Positions 27,639 to 37,294 of a stretch of 64,000 nucleotides of DNA are shown one piece after another. Location of the stretch: the NCBI RefSeq assembly GCF_900113125.1, contig NZ_FOOG01000002.1, forward strand, positions 62,001 to 126,000, written 5' to 3'. How positions within the stretch are numbered: the stretch's first letter is position 1; each line of letters begins with the position of its first letter. Both the position numbers and the translations under genes were made by a program. A model generated the notes under the pieces. That model was not told the DNA's origin. It was given only the letters and a program-made list of their open reading frames with translations, and ran no database searches. This DNA comes from Halobacillus alkaliphilus (lineage in GTDB: Bacteria; Bacillota; Bacilli; Bacillales; Halobacillaceae).

Positions 27639-28553
27639 ATGCTAATGACAAACCACAACAGCACAACTTCCATCAACGAATCACCAAGCAAAACAGCTCT
27701 TGTTACCGGAGCCAATTCCGGGATGGGACTCGCCGCCACTGTCGAACTTCTGAAAAAAGATTACTACGTCGTAATGCTCTGCCGCAGCGAGCAGCGCGGG
27801 GAAGAAGCATTGAAAAAAGCGAAGGAGCAAAGTAATCGTGATCATGTGGAACTGATGCTTTGCGACCTGTGTTCCCTCCATAGTATCCGACAATTTGCTG
27901 AAGCATTTTACGAGCGGTTCTCCAAGCTCGATGCTCTTATCAATAACGCAGGCATCGTCACCACGAAGCGTACAACCACGTCCGATGGTTTTGAGAGTAT
28001 GATCGGAATCAATCATCTCGGTCACTTCTTATTGACGAATCTTCTTCTTGAAAAAATAAAGCGTTCGGAGCAGGGACGCATTGTCACCATATCTTCCGGT
28101 GCTCATAAAGCCGGGAAAATCCATTTTGACGATCCCCATCTAAAGAATAACTTCAGTGTCATTAAGGGCTATGGCCAATCGAAACTCTCCAACATCCTGT
28201 TCACCATACAATTAGACGAGCTTCTCCAAGATACTTCTATCCAGGCGAACAGTGTCCACCCTGGAGCTGTCAGTACTAGTCTTGGCATCAACCGGGATAC
28301 GGGCTTCGGCAAAACGATCCATTCTGTTTTGAGACCCTTTTTCCAAACTCCCGAGCAAGGGGCGGATACGGCTGTCTATTTAGCCACGTTTCCAGAACTT
28401 GAAGTCAGTGGAGAATATTTTTATAAACGGAAGATAGCTGAGCGTTCAAAGTTAGCGCAGGATAAGACTCTGGCGGAGAATTTATGGGAGTGGAGTGAGC
28501 GGGAGATTGCTCTTAAAGATAAGAAACTTTTCCAGAAACTAAAAAACTCATAA
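27639..28553 (+). CDS. Short-chain dehydrogenase/reductase (retinol dehydrogenase-like)
   Basis: 304 aa; ATG at 27639 or 27645, weak ribosome binding site. Cofactor motif TALVTGANSGMGLAATVELL, NNAG at about 105, catalytic Ser in VTISSGAHKAG and YGQSKLSN (Tyr-x-x-x-Lys). Length and C-terminal region fit the WWOX/retinol dehydrogenase-like SDR branch found in bacteria. NADP(H) specificity is suggested by the Arg in MLCRSE. Substrate unknown. Confidence 0.85.
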   Translation: MLMTNHNSTTSINESPSKTALVTGANSGMGLAATVELLKKDYYVVMLCRSEQRGEEALKKAKEQSNRDHVELMLCDLCSLHSIRQFAEAFYERFSKLDALINNAGIVTTKRTTTSDGFESMIGINHLGHFLLTNLLLEKIKRSEQGRIVTISSGAHKAGKIHFDDPHLKNNFSVIKGYGQSKLSNILFTIQLDELLQDTSIQANSVHPGAVSTSLGINRDTGFGKTIHSVLRPFFQTPEQGADTAVYLATFPELEVSGEYFYKRKIAERSKLAQDKTLAENLWEWSEREIALKDKKLFQKLKNS

Positions 28554-28619
28554 GATTCGTAAAACGAACTCCATACACTTTGGACCTTACAAATTTTTCA
28601 CGGGCTTTTCTTTGTTTAC

Positions 28620-28644
28620 CCCGCTCCTATTGAGCGGGATTTTT
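28620..28644 (+). terminator. Terminator after the SDR gene
   Basis: CCCGCTC, loop CTATT, GAGCGGG then ATTTTT. Confidence 0.8.
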
Positions 28645-28780
28645 ATGTTTATTATATAATACAAATTATTACAATTAAGTTAAATATTTACTAATTAGCT
28701 ATCATATAAACCATTTACCTGTTATGGTTTAGTAACCATCAAAATAGACGTAAGAGACGACTGAAGATATAACGATGGTG

Positions 28781-28813
28781 AAGCTCTGGCATGACGTGCC
28801 GGGGCTTTTTTAA
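28781..28813 (+). terminator. Orphan terminator, possible end of a small RNA
   Basis: AAGCTCTGGCA / TGCCGGGGCTT (two G-U pairs, 5-base loop) then TTTTTT. It is 140 bases past the SDR terminator and faces a minus-strand gene, so it serves no annotated plus-strand gene. The upstream 60 bases (28735-28780) could be a small RNA body. Confidence 0.5.
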
Positions 28814-28841
28814 TAATGAATTAAACTTGTATACACCATTT

Positions 28842-28991
28842 CTATTCTAACTCTCTAAGGGAATTTAATAATCGATCTAATTCCTGTGAGATTTTTAGAA
28901 GTTCTTTATATTCCATTCCTTTTACATAGGCAGCATATAACTGCTCTCTAAGAATTTCAATTCGATTTTTTAATTCTTCCCTATCATCCAA
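28842..28991 (-). CDS. Spo0E-family aspartyl-phosphate phosphatase
   Basis: 49 aa from a TTG at 28991 with GGGGGTG five bases upstream; the longer frame to 29072 has no ribosome site. DDREELKNRIEILREQLYAA and the signature KISQELDRLL (SQELD) define the Spo0E/YnzD/YisI family, which dephosphorylates Spo0A~P and delays sporulation. Normal family length. Confidence 0.85.
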   Translation of the reverse strand: MDDREELKNRIEILREQLYAAYVKGMEYKELLKISQELDRLLNSLRELE

Positions 28992-29306
28992 GGAAACACC
29001 CCCATCTCCATGAATCATACATACCCTTGAGAAATATTTGGTAATCACAGAAAATCTAAAAAAAATCGACAAAATTTTTACGATTAAGAATCACATCTTT
29101 ACTCTTAGGTAATTATATATGATGAATTGCTATTAAATGGTTTATTAGGGAGATATTATGCTTTTATACTCGAGGGCTTCGTATAATTCCACTAAAGCGT
29201 ATCCCTTGCCACATCGGGGCTATGGAGACATAATACTTCTAAAGCAAGGTCCTCTTTATTTAACTTGAAAACATGGACTGAGTTTAACCGAAGGAGGCAG
29301 AACCTT

Positions 29307-30170
29307 ATGGAATCAGTATTTTTCCAAGCTCCATCTACTTATGTAGGAACCGTAGAGTTAAAAGTACAGGAATTAACAAAATCGATTCAGTTTTACACGG
29401 ATGTCATCGGACTCCAGGTCATCGAGCAATCTGAATATAAAGCTGTTTTGTCGGCTGATGGCACACGGGCTCTACTCACGATCGAACAGCCTTCTTTTAT
29501 TCAGCCAAAAGCCAAAGCAACCACTGGACTGTACCACTTTGCCCTTCTCTTACCGGACCGACTCTCTTTAGCCAAAGTATTCAAGCACCTCGCTGATCGC
29601 GGGATACGCCTTGGTGCTGCCGATCATCTAGTTAGTGAAGCGCTGTATTTGAATGATCCAGACGGTAATGGAATTGAAATCTATCGGGATCGTCCTTCCA
29701 AAACGTGGACTTGGCATAATGGAAAAGTTACTATGACCGTAGATCCACTCGACTCCAAAGGCCTTCATAAAGAGTTGAGCGGCCAAGATTGGCAAGGTCT
29801 GCCCACTGAAACCATTATGGGACATATCCACCTTCACGTTCACGACTTAGACCAGGCCCGGCACTTCTACTGTGATGGTTTAGGCTTCGAGATCACTTCC
29901 GATCAATTGAACCAGGCTTTGTTCCTATCTTCGAATGGATATCATCATCACATCGGTTTAAACACCTGGCAGGGCACAAATGCCCCACCTGCTTCTGAGG
30001 AAAATGCCGGGCTGAAGCAATATACCTTGCTGTTTCCTAATCAAGCTAAAAGGGATCAGGCTATCCAGCGCTTACAGCAATTGGGATATGGTGCCGACAT
30101 GCAGGGCGGTCAGACCGTTGTATCAGACCCTTCTGGTAATCTGGTGATCTTAGCTGTTCATGGAAGCTGA
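29307..30170 (+). CDS. Two-domain VOC/glyoxalase protein, catechol-2,3-dioxygenase-like (CatE/YfiE type)
   Basis: 287 aa from ATG 29307 (GAAGGAGG upstream). Two VOC modules: residues 1-130 (YVGTVELKVQELTKSIQFYT, LYHFALLLPDR, LYLNDPDGNGIEIYRD) and 165-285 (IMGHIHLHVHDLDQARHFYC, HHIGLNTW, VVSDPSGNLVILAV). The His/Glu metal ligands of extradiol dioxygenases are recognisable. Possibly ring-cleaving, possibly an isomerase or resistance protein of the same fold. Confidence 0.8.
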   Translation: MESVFFQAPSTYVGTVELKVQELTKSIQFYTDVIGLQVIEQSEYKAVLSADGTRALLTIEQPSFIQPKAKATTGLYHFALLLPDRLSLAKVFKHLADRGIRLGAADHLVSEALYLNDPDGNGIEIYRDRPSKTWTWHNGKVTMTVDPLDSKGLHKELSGQDWQGLPTETIMGHIHLHVHDLDQARHFYCDGLGFEITSDQLNQALFLSSNGYHHHIGLNTWQGTNAPPASEENAGLKQYTLLFPNQAKRDQAIQRLQQLGYGADMQGGQTVVSDPSGNLVILAVHGS

Positions 30171-30200
30171 GAGCGTATTTTTGTAAAAAAACCCATACAA

Positions 30201-30239
30201 AACAGCAGGACTCCATCGATAAAATGGAGTCCTGCTGTT
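30201..30239. terminator. Terminator after the VOC gene
   Basis: AACAGCAGGACTCCAT / ATGGAGTCCTGCTGTT, perfect 16-bp stem, 7-base loop; weak T-run. Confidence 0.6.
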
Positions 30240-30312
30240 ATCATGATCGGCGTTGGTGACTTCCACGTATTCGTTCCCGCGGCTTCAGATGAGGTTAAGT
30301 CTTAACACTAAA

Positions 30313-30350
30313 AAACCCTCTCCAGCTTGAGAGGGCTGGAGAGGGTTCTT
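30313..30350. terminator. Bidirectional terminator
   Basis: AACCCTCTCCAGC / GCTGGAGAGGGTT with A-run before and T-rich stretch after; ends the minus-strand gene at 30354. Confidence 0.8.
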
Positions 30351-30353
30351 CTT

Positions 30354-32267
30354 TTACTTAGAAGATTTATCTTTATCTTCCTCAAGCACAATTTTCTGAT
30401 CCGGGTAAATCAAATGCGGGTTGTCCAGTTGATTAATCTCTTGCAGTTCATGCCAGTGCATACCGTAGCTTAAAGCAATTTCAGAAAGAGTGTCCCCATT
30501 CTCTACTTCATGTACATCCTCATTACTCCTATCATCGTTCTTATTTTCCCCATCATTCAAATCTGTAAGAGAGTAGGCAGCAATGGTACCGGAAATTTCA
30601 TGGCCGGCAATTAGGAGCGGTTCCCCTGTCGGGCTGTGATCCGCTTCTAAAAACTGAAGGCCTTCCGGAGCAACGTCTCCTGCAGGCATATCCTTAGAAA
30701 AGTCACGGCTAGTGAAGTATTTAACGAAGGAAGCTTCTTCAGGGTTCGTAATATCATACACCATAATGCCGCTTTGGCGTTCAAGGCCGACAAAGGCGTA
30801 GTCCTTGTCCCCAACGCTGCCCGTTACCACCGCTTCTGGTTCAGGACCTTTATCATCACTGCGATTGTCGAAGGCATTCTCTTCATCATCTGTATTGAAG
30901 AAATCCGGCAGAGCTTTTGCGGCAACCTGTTCAAACTCATCCGCACTGTCATAGACGACATCCATGGACGCCGTATCACGGATGGTAAATGAACGAGCTC
31001 CATAGCCATAAACCGCTTCGTATTTTCCGTCTTCGTTCTTAGGAGCCGAAATCGTGGTCTTCAGGCGGCCGAGCTGATCTTCCTCAAATAAACCATTCTC
31101 CACTAGACGATCCAATTCTTTCTGTGTGTATCCTTCAAAGTTTTCTGATTTCAGATCGTACTGATCGGCGATGTCACCTACCCGCGTCTCTTCTGAATAA
31201 CCATCATAATCCTGAGCATCTCCTTCATTCGGAGTCAGCAGATAAGACTTGCCGTCCTTCTCGAACAGCGCGATTCCATCCGGCTGGTACATACCGAGGA
31301 CAGGATGGGGCTCGATATTAATTTCACCGTCTTCATTGGAAGCATCAAATCCGTTTTCCTTGAGGGAATGATCCTTGTAGCCAAGAGACTTCACCTCCGT
31401 GAACGATCCTGCTTCGATATCCAGTGTAGCCACAGCGTTGCTTTCCTGAAGCACGACATAGGCGGTCTTTCCATCTTCCTCTACGACAATATACTCTGGC
31501 TCTAGATCCTCTTCATACGTATTATCCTGATTCATTTTACGAATATCCTCATCAATCGGAGCGTCTTTAAACGTAACTTCCTTTACAGACTCTTCGGTTA
31601 GTTCGTCTATATTGCCCGTTACATCAATGATCGATACCGAGCCTTCAGGATTCGTTTCATAATCTTCACTAGGTTCTCCTTCATTGGCCACCAGCAGCTT
31701 CTTTCCATCTGGTGTAAATGTCACCATGTCCGGCAGGGCTCCGACAGAAACATGAGAAATGTAATTCCCATCGATGTCCATAAACACCACATATCCAGCA
31801 TCCTGGGCAGGCTCAGCTGGTACCGCAACGGCTGCATAATCACCATTTGGATGAAGGCTGACACTGGTAATGCCGGATACGTTTGATAAATCTCCGCTCA
31901 AGTCTTCAAGCTGAACTCGTTTCATCAAAGGCAACTTTTTCGTTTCGGACTGTCCTTGCTTCAAGCTGGATAAGTCAATAATATCCACGGCACTTTCAGC
32001 TCCGTTCACCGAAAATAACCGCTTGGTTGCAGGGTCATACGTCACAATCTCCGTTCCGCCTTCTGCGAATTCCGCTCCGCTGGAGAAGTTTGCCACTTTT
32101 TCAACCTTCAATGTTTCTTTCCCTTTTTCATAACTCATGATGGAGGAAACTGGGGTGGTTGACTCTTTGGAAGGTGCATCGGCTTGGGCCTGAGATGGAA
32201 GCAGGATGGATGTGAACAGAGCTGCAGTTGTTAAAACGGAGTACGCGACTTTTTTCTGGTGTTTCAC
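30354..32267 (-). CDS. Secreted choice-of-anchor-I beta-propeller protein with C-terminal LysM
   Basis: 637 aa, GTG start after AGGAGG. Signal peptide with cleavage near SQAQA-DAP. The bulk is a YncE/SdrD-like propeller: SAVDIIDLSSL, ITSVSLHPNGDYAAVAVPAE, MVTFTPDGKKLLVANEGEPS, SVSIIDVTG, ALPDFFNTDDEENAFDNRSD, GPEPEAVVTG, the pattern called choice-of-anchor I and often linked to alkaline-phosphatase-like surface proteins. Residues 580-630 form one LysM module (VENGDTLSEIALSYGMHWHE), which replaces the usual anchor and should bind peptidoglycan. Highly acidic, fitting a halophile's cell surface. Confidence 0.85.
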   Translation of the reverse strand: MKHQKKVAYSVLTTAALFTSILLPSQAQADAPSKESTTPVSSIMSYEKGKETLKVEKVANFSSGAEFAEGGTEIVTYDPATKRLFSVNGAESAVDIIDLSSLKQGQSETKKLPLMKRVQLEDLSGDLSNVSGITSVSLHPNGDYAAVAVPAEPAQDAGYVVFMDIDGNYISHVSVGALPDMVTFTPDGKKLLVANEGEPSEDYETNPEGSVSIIDVTGNIDELTEESVKEVTFKDAPIDEDIRKMNQDNTYEEDLEPEYIVVEEDGKTAYVVLQESNAVATLDIEAGSFTEVKSLGYKDHSLKENGFDASNEDGEINIEPHPVLGMYQPDGIALFEKDGKSYLLTPNEGDAQDYDGYSEETRVGDIADQYDLKSENFEGYTQKELDRLVENGLFEEDQLGRLKTTISAPKNEDGKYEAVYGYGARSFTIRDTASMDVVYDSADEFEQVAAKALPDFFNTDDEENAFDNRSDDKGPEPEAVVTGSVGDKDYAFVGLERQSGIMVYDITNPEEASFVKYFTSRDFSKDMPAGDVAPEGLQFLEADHSPTGEPLLIAGHEISGTIAAYSLTDLNDGENKNDDRSNEDVHEVENGDTLSEIALSYGMHWHELQEINQLDNPHLIYPDQKIVLEEDKDKSSK

Positions 32268-32464
32268 TTGAAAACCTCCTTAATTTTGGTCGTCTTCATT
32301 GTATCGACCCTTAATTAAGGAAAAATAAAACCCCGGTAAACATTCTGTAATTTTGCAATCTTTTGTTATATTATGTATTGGGAATTACCTTTTCATATAA
32401 AACTCCCTAATTTATAATGTTTTCTAGAAGTGTGAGGATCGATGAGGAGGTCTTAGGAGTGAAA

Positions 32465-32821
32465 ATGTTATCCAATCGAACCTTTCGAATTTTAAATACC
32501 TTTTCCGATATCGTGTTTATTTTAAGTATGGCAGGTTTAATCTATTACAGTACTTTCATGAGTGAAACTATAAAATGGGAAATGGCTGTACCACTTGCCC
32601 TATTGACCTGTAGTTATTTGCTTATTTTTAAGCCTCCTGAGTTTATTCAATCTATTCTGCGGGATTATACAATTTTACGTCCCTCTTATCTTTCTAGCCG
32701 AGGAAAAGTGAAAGAAGCCATGGAGCACTTGACTCCATGGCTTCTTCTCGTTGTTATACCATTACTGATAATTAATAATCGCCGGATTAGGATCAAGCGT
32801 CAGTACCTCTTCCGGAGTTAA
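32465..32821 (+). CDS. Small membrane protein whose frame runs through a terminator hairpin
   Basis: 118 aa from ATG 32465 (TAGGAGTGAAA upstream). Two or three hydrophobic segments. Residues after about 80 are encoded by the hairpin at 32713-32745 and overlap the 3' end of the convergent lipoprotein gene by 60 bases, so the native stop was probably lost and only the first 80 residues are ancestral. No family recognised. Confidence 0.5.
   Translation: MLSNRTFRILNTFSDIVFILSMAGLIYYSTFMSETIKWEMAVPLALLTCSYLLIFKPPEFIQSILRDYTILRPSYLSSRGKVKEAMEHLTPWLLLVVIPLLIINNRRIRIKRQYLFRS
32713..32745. terminator. Hairpin inside the end of the 32465 gene
   Basis: AGAAGCCATGGAG / CTCCATGGCTTCT, perfect 13-bp stem with 7-base loop; likely the original bidirectional terminator between the two convergent genes. 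Confidence 0.6.
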
Positions 32822-33868
32822 AACAGGTTCATCTTTATTATAGAAAATTTTAAACCCGCCATATTGTACCGCTTCATTTCTCACGAATTTACGATAGAGC
32901 GACATCTTCGTTGCGGCAGGACCCCATCCATCATAGTTCAAGGCGACCTCAATATTTTCTGTCGGCTGGATCGCTTCTTTGTTCGTCAGGGCTTCATCCA
33001 TAAACTGATGCACGAGAATAATCTTATCCGGCAGGTTGTTTTCTTCCACCAGCTTCGAGAGGTAGTCTACCGCTTCCTGCACTTCTGCTCCATTCACCTG
33101 GCCAAGATCGATACCCGGGGTTTCCCCTTCCTCGACGTGGAATTCGGTATCAATGGCGAGGTGAACATGCGGAAGCTTCAGCCATTTCTCAAGTAATTTC
33201 ACCTGGTGAATGACAGAGTCTGTTCCCAGCTGGACATCAAGCATCAGTAAAGCATCGTTCTCTTTTGCGAGCTTAGCATACTTATCAATCTGCTCAGGCG
33301 GTGTCCGGGTATAGTGCTTTCCATTCGAACCCGGATCCCGTTGAGCCACGGTTGAAATCAGTTCAATGGTTGGAATAGCGGGACGCTCAGGGTCAGCATT
33401 TGAATACGCCTGCGTCTGTTCTTTTAACTTTTCCATAAGAGCGTCGGGTTCCATCTCCCCGAGAATACCCATATTGGTCGAGTTCGGGTGTCCATAGTAA
33501 GCGACCAGTCGATGATCCTTTAACGGTCCATCGGTTTGATCTTCGGCTCCTTTGACAAGGGTTTCTCCCACTGGAATCATCCGCTCGCGCTCGCCTCCGT
33601 GAGCCTCCACTTTCGGCATCTTCGCAAGTTGTTCTTCTGACATACTCTCTTTCAGAGGCTTGGCATCTTCAGCCGGCTCGATCGGCTGGTAGGGCTGTGG
33701 CGGCTTCGTTTCTTCTTTTTTCTGCTCGTCTGAGGAAGCTTCCTCAGATGAAGATTCCTCTTTTTCATTCTGATCCGTACCTGTCGAAGAACTCTCTGTA
33801 CAAGCGATTAGGATAAAGAGCAGAAGGATAGCAGAGAAAAGCAGGCTTCCTTTTTTCACGATACTCAC
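32762..33868 (-). CDS. Lipoprotein with TIM-barrel-like domain, function unknown
   Basis: 368 aa, GTG start at 33868 or better at 33859 (10 bases from AAGGA). Lipobox LFILIAC, then a Ser/Glu-rich linker to about 60. The folded part has VAYYGHPNSTNMGILGEMEP, IPTIELISTVAQRDPGSNGK, LLMLDVQLGTDSV, LAIDTEFHVEEG and KIILVHQFMDEAL, a repeating strand-helix pattern with acidic loop ends, like glycoside-hydrolase barrels. No specific family named. Confidence 0.75.
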   Translation of the reverse strand: MSIVKKGSLLFSAILLLFILIACTESSSTGTDQNEKEESSSEEASSDEQKKEETKPPQPYQPIEPAEDAKPLKESMSEEQLAKMPKVEAHGGERERMIPVGETLVKGAEDQTDGPLKDHRLVAYYGHPNSTNMGILGEMEPDALMEKLKEQTQAYSNADPERPAIPTIELISTVAQRDPGSNGKHYTRTPPEQIDKYAKLAKENDALLMLDVQLGTDSVIHQVKLLEKWLKLPHVHLAIDTEFHVEEGETPGIDLGQVNGAEVQEAVDYLSKLVEENNLPDKIILVHQFMDEALTNKEAIQPTENIEVALNYDGWGPAATKMSLYRKFVRNEAVQYGGFKIFYNKDEPVLTPEEVLTLDPNPAIINYQ

Positions 33869-34165
33869 TTCCTTGTATAAAAATTTCTTAGGATCTACAA
33901 CTCTATGTATCTTCTACATCTTACATTAGAAACATATTCCACATATTAACATAATTAGAGTATTTATGAGTTTATTTCACATAAATGAAATAAACGTAAT
34001 ACTTACTACTTTTTACCTTAACCTCGTGAACACAAGCATCCAGCTCTTATACTACCTATAAAAAGATGGTCAAAAGATCATTCGCTCCTCCTGCCCCTCC
34101 GGTTTCGTCCTTTTCCAATAGTGGAAAATATAGACTGATATCTTTTTAAAAATAGGAGGGGTAGC

Positions 34166-34909
34166 ATGAAATTACAAGGTAAAGTTGCTGTCGTTACAGG
34201 TGGTTCTAGTGGTATTGGCGAAGCAGCCGTGAAGGATTTCTGCAAGCAGGGCGCGAAAGTGTTGATTGCCGATTTGAACGAACAGGGAAGTGAATTATCC
34301 AGTCAGTTAAATGACCAGGGATATGAAACCGTGTTCCAAAAAACCGACGTCACATCTGAGGAAGATATTATAAACATGGTTCAGACGGCCGTCGACACAT
34401 TCGGTTCGCTGGATATTCTATTTGCGAATGCCGGCATTGGCGACGCTACACCTGCGCACGAGCTTTCCTATGAAGAATGGAAGAAACTCATGGATGTAAA
34501 TATCAACGGCGTGTTTCTATCCAACAAATATGCGATCACGCAAATGCTCGAACAGGAAAACGGCGGAGCGATCGTCAACAACGCTTCGATCCTCGGACAC
34601 GTTGGCCAGGATTCGGTGACCTCTTACGCGACAGCCAAAGGTGGAGTCGTTAATCTCACCCGTACATTAGGTGTGACCTATGCGAAAAATAACATACGCG
34701 TAAACGCGGTATGTCCCGGCTACGTTGAAACGGCGATCTTGGAAAATGCAGATGAGGAGATGCGCCAGGGTCTTGCGGGAGCTCACCCGATTGGACGACT
34801 CGGCCGCCCAGAGGAAATTGCCAAAGCGGTCAGTTTCCTTGCGAGTGATGACGCATCCTTTATGGTCGGAGCCAATATGCTGGTGGATGGCGGCTATACG
34901 GCGCAGTAA
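34166..34909 (+). CDS. Short-chain dehydrogenase/reductase (FabG/glucose-dehydrogenase-like)
   Basis: 247 aa, GGAGGGGTAGC before ATG. Motifs VAVVTGGSSGIGEAAVKDF, DLNE (Asp at end of strand 2, favours NAD), ANAGIGD, catalytic Ser in NNASILGHVG and YATAKGGVVN, terminal MLVDGGYTAQ. Classical SDR. Closed by a terminator at 34949. Substrate not predictable. Confidence 0.9.
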   Translation: MKLQGKVAVVTGGSSGIGEAAVKDFCKQGAKVLIADLNEQGSELSSQLNDQGYETVFQKTDVTSEEDIINMVQTAVDTFGSLDILFANAGIGDATPAHELSYEEWKKLMDVNINGVFLSNKYAITQMLEQENGGAIVNNASILGHVGQDSVTSYATAKGGVVNLTRTLGVTYAKNNIRVNAVCPGYVETAILENADEEMRQGLAGAHPIGRLGRPEEIAKAVSFLASDDASFMVGANMLVDGGYTAQ

Positions 34910-34948
34910 GACTTTTCATTCAGTGGATTTTAGTTCCCCAGAATAAAA

Positions 34949-34989
34949 AAACCGGAGAAGCTGCCTGCAAAAGGCAGCTTCTCCGGTTT
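34949..34989. terminator. Bidirectional terminator
   Basis: An 18-bp perfect stem starting AAACCGGAGAAGCTGCCT, 5-base loop, between the convergent SDR and symporter genes. Confidence 0.85.
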
Positions 34990-35001
34990 ATCTCAATCGC
35001 T

Positions 35002-36561
35002 CTAACCTATATGGGAACGATCATTTTTCGCTTCAGGTTCTTCCTGAGTAGTGGATCTCATCTTTGCCAGCACATCCCTAGTAGAATCACTGACTTCCGC
35101 CTCAAAATAAGGTTCATAGGCCTCAAGCGGTGGTCTCTTCGTAAAGTAAACGGCAAGCAACACTCCAATCAGTGATGCCGTAACCGCGATGACGAAAGGC
35201 AATCCATACCCCATTGCCTTCGCTGCCACATAAACCACGGCCCCGATGATAATCCCGGCATAGGCTCCAGCACGGTTCATCCTCTTCCAGTACAACCCTA
35301 AGAACACAACGAGGAAGAAGGCTGCACCAAACCCGCCATACACATATACAAAGCCCATAGCCAAGAACCATGGCGGATTAATAGCTAGAAGAACGGCTGC
35401 GGTTGCAATTCCAAATATACTTAAGCGGAGCCAGTTTTTAAACTTCTTCTCACTGATTCTCTTTGGAGCGATGTTCAAGTACACATCATAATAAAGAGAA
35501 GTGGCACAGTGAAGCAGCATCGAATTCGCCGTGGAAATAGCGGCTGCGCAAATAGCTACCAGCGTAATGCCTCCGATAATAGGCGGTGTGTACTGCTGGA
35601 TGACTAAAGGAATGATGTAGTCCGTCGTTTTATCTACAGGTATGCTCGGTACAAGAACTTTTGCCCCGAGGCCAATAACGATCAGTGGAGTCATAATGAA
35701 AATCAACACAAGGATTGTACCCATGACCTGTAATATCGCCACTTTTACGTTTTGAGGAGCCAGCATCCTCGTGACCCAGTGAGGGGACGAAGGGGTTCCT
35801 AACGAATTCGATATAAAAATGGAAGCCAATGCCCCAATACCAAATGTCCCAAAAGGAGACAGTAAAATCCCCTCTTCAAGCTCCGGTCCTCCTACATTTG
35901 TCGGCGCTGTAGTCGTCGCGAGTGTGTCTAATATATTGCCGATTCCTCCCGTTAACGACCAAACCACACCGCTCGCAAGCAATACTCCAATCATAATTAG
36001 AATCGTATTTAATGTATCCGTAGCGGCTACAGACCAAAAACCGCCCACACTTGTTATTAATATAAATAATAAGAATCCGAAAATCGCAATTTTATAATCG
36101 ATGCCCGTAATACTTGAAAAAACAATACCAAACCCAGTCACCTGAATATTGACGAGAAGCAAATAACCGATAAACATTAAAATACCAACAATCGCCTGCA
36201 ATGTACTCTTCTTTTGAAATGGTTCAAACCTATGTCGAATAAACTCCGGGAAGGTTCTGGCGGGCTTTTCCGGTCTTCTGATTTTGTAAGCGACAATAGG
36301 GATTAAAGCGCCGCCAAAACACCAGCCGGCTACCCAGCCTATGACTGCCGCTACACCTGAACTATACAAATAACCGGGCACCCCGATGACAGAAGCTACA
36401 CTTACCCATGTCGCTGCTGTGGTACCGATTCCAAGGAGAAGCCCCATTCGATGTCCACCCGTTGTATAATCATCGATCGATTCTGCCTTTTTAAGACTCT
36501 TTACATTTGCCCATATAAGAAATAAAACATAAAAACTAAATACGAGAATATACCATATCAT
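35002..36561 (-). CDS. SSS-family sodium symporter under SAM-riboswitch control, candidate methionine transporter
   Basis: 519 aa, about 13 helices. SSS landmarks: VKSLKKAESIDDYTTGGHRM, GTTAATWVSVASVIGVPGYL, LTSVGGFWSVAATDTLNTIL and ISTANSMLLHCATSLYYDVY with the sodium-site Ser. It lies 25 bases behind a 44-aa membrane protein gene, and both are downstream of an S-box riboswitch. S-box control is nearly always on methionine/cysteine/SAM metabolism, so this symporter probably takes up methionine or a precursor. This substrate call is inference from regulation, not homology. Confidence 0.85.
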   Translation of the reverse strand: MIWYILVFSFYVLFLIWANVKSLKKAESIDDYTTGGHRMGLLLGIGTTAATWVSVASVIGVPGYLYSSGVAAVIGWVAGWCFGGALIPIVAYKIRRPEKPARTFPEFIRHRFEPFQKKSTLQAIVGILMFIGYLLLVNIQVTGFGIVFSSITGIDYKIAIFGFLLFILITSVGGFWSVAATDTLNTILIMIGVLLASGVVWSLTGGIGNILDTLATTTAPTNVGGPELEEGILLSPFGTFGIGALASIFISNSLGTPSSPHWVTRMLAPQNVKVAILQVMGTILVLIFIMTPLIVIGLGAKVLVPSIPVDKTTDYIIPLVIQQYTPPIIGGITLVAICAAAISTANSMLLHCATSLYYDVYLNIAPKRISEKKFKNWLRLSIFGIATAAVLLAINPPWFLAMGFVYVYGGFGAAFFLVVFLGLYWKRMNRAGAYAGIIIGAVVYVAAKAMGYGLPFVIAVTASLIGVLLAVYFTKRPPLEAYEPYFEAEVSDSTRDVLAKMRSTTQEEPEAKNDRSHIG

Positions 36562-36586
36562 TTGTCAGTAACTTCCTTCCTGCAGC

Positions 36587-36721
36587 TTATTTATACTTAA
36601 ATATTCGTCCGGTGGCTCCCCATCGTTTCACACCTGATTTCTCCACTTTGAAACAGAGAAAAGTTCCTAATAGGAAGGAAAAAATCATCGTCCCCACCCA
36701 AACCATCATCGCTAAGAACAT
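36587..36721 (-). CDS. Symporter small accessory protein, 44 aa
   Basis: MFLAMMVWVGTMIFSFLLGT starts at ATG 36721, 6 bases after AGGAGG; an ATG at 36727 abuts the site and is less likely. One membrane helix then a basic tail VEKSGVKRWGATGRIFKY. Size, single helix and position directly before an SSS symporter match the 'symporter small accessory protein' group. Coupled systems of a transporter plus tiny subunit are also known for methionine uptake in actinobacteria (MetP with MetS, different transporter family). Confidence 0.75.
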   Translation of the reverse strand: MFLAMMVWVGTMIFSFLLGTFLCFKVEKSGVKRWGATGRIFKYK

Positions 36722-36780
36722 GGCCATCCTCCTTTTTTCGATTGTTTTGTATTACCCTTTTTACCTGCCCTCCTCTTGAA

Positions 36781-36956
36781 AAAATAAAAAACCCTTCACT
36801 CACGAAGAGAGAAGGGCTTTGTGTAACCATATGATGGATACCACTTGCTCTCTCATCTCCGGAATAGCTTTCGCTTTCCTCTGAAATTGGCACCGTGCAT
36901 GAATAAGCCGGTTGCCGAGGCTTCACAGGGTCAGTCCCTCTGCCTCTCTAGATAAG
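36781..36956 (-). promoter_or_regulatory. SAM-I riboswitch (S-box) with terminator
   Basis: Minus strand: P1 strands CTTATC (36951-36956) and GATGAG (36852-36857) enclose the conserved S-box core AGAGAGGCAGAGGGACTG, TGAAGCCTCGGCAACC and GGTGCCAATTTC. Downstream a stem CCCTTC...GAAGGG followed by TTTTTTATTTT (36781-36817) is the intrinsic terminator. High SAM should stabilise the aptamer and terminate before the accessory-protein/symporter operon. A promoter lies further upstream. The rest of 36957-37294 shows nothing supported. Confidence 0.92.
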
Positions 36957-37294
36957 AAAATTCTAAATATTCGAATGTTAATTAGACTCCATTCTATCAT
37001 ATCCCGCTGGTTCGTCAATTTATTTATTGAAATTAAATCTAAAATCAAGTTTTTTTTCAACTGTAAAAAAGGTATATATGCTGTACAAACCTTCTATCAC
37101 AAATACATTCTTAATCCGATTATGATAGACTTTTGTATTGATTTTTTGATTTTGGAGTTTATTTTTCTTGTCTTTCCTGGCTTCCCCGTTAAAAAAGAAC
37201 GCTTTATAACAAGCACTATCCTATCCGTGATGTTATTCTTCGTCAGCAATTAATGGAGCCGGAGCCAGCCATTATCATTTGTGATACTTATAAA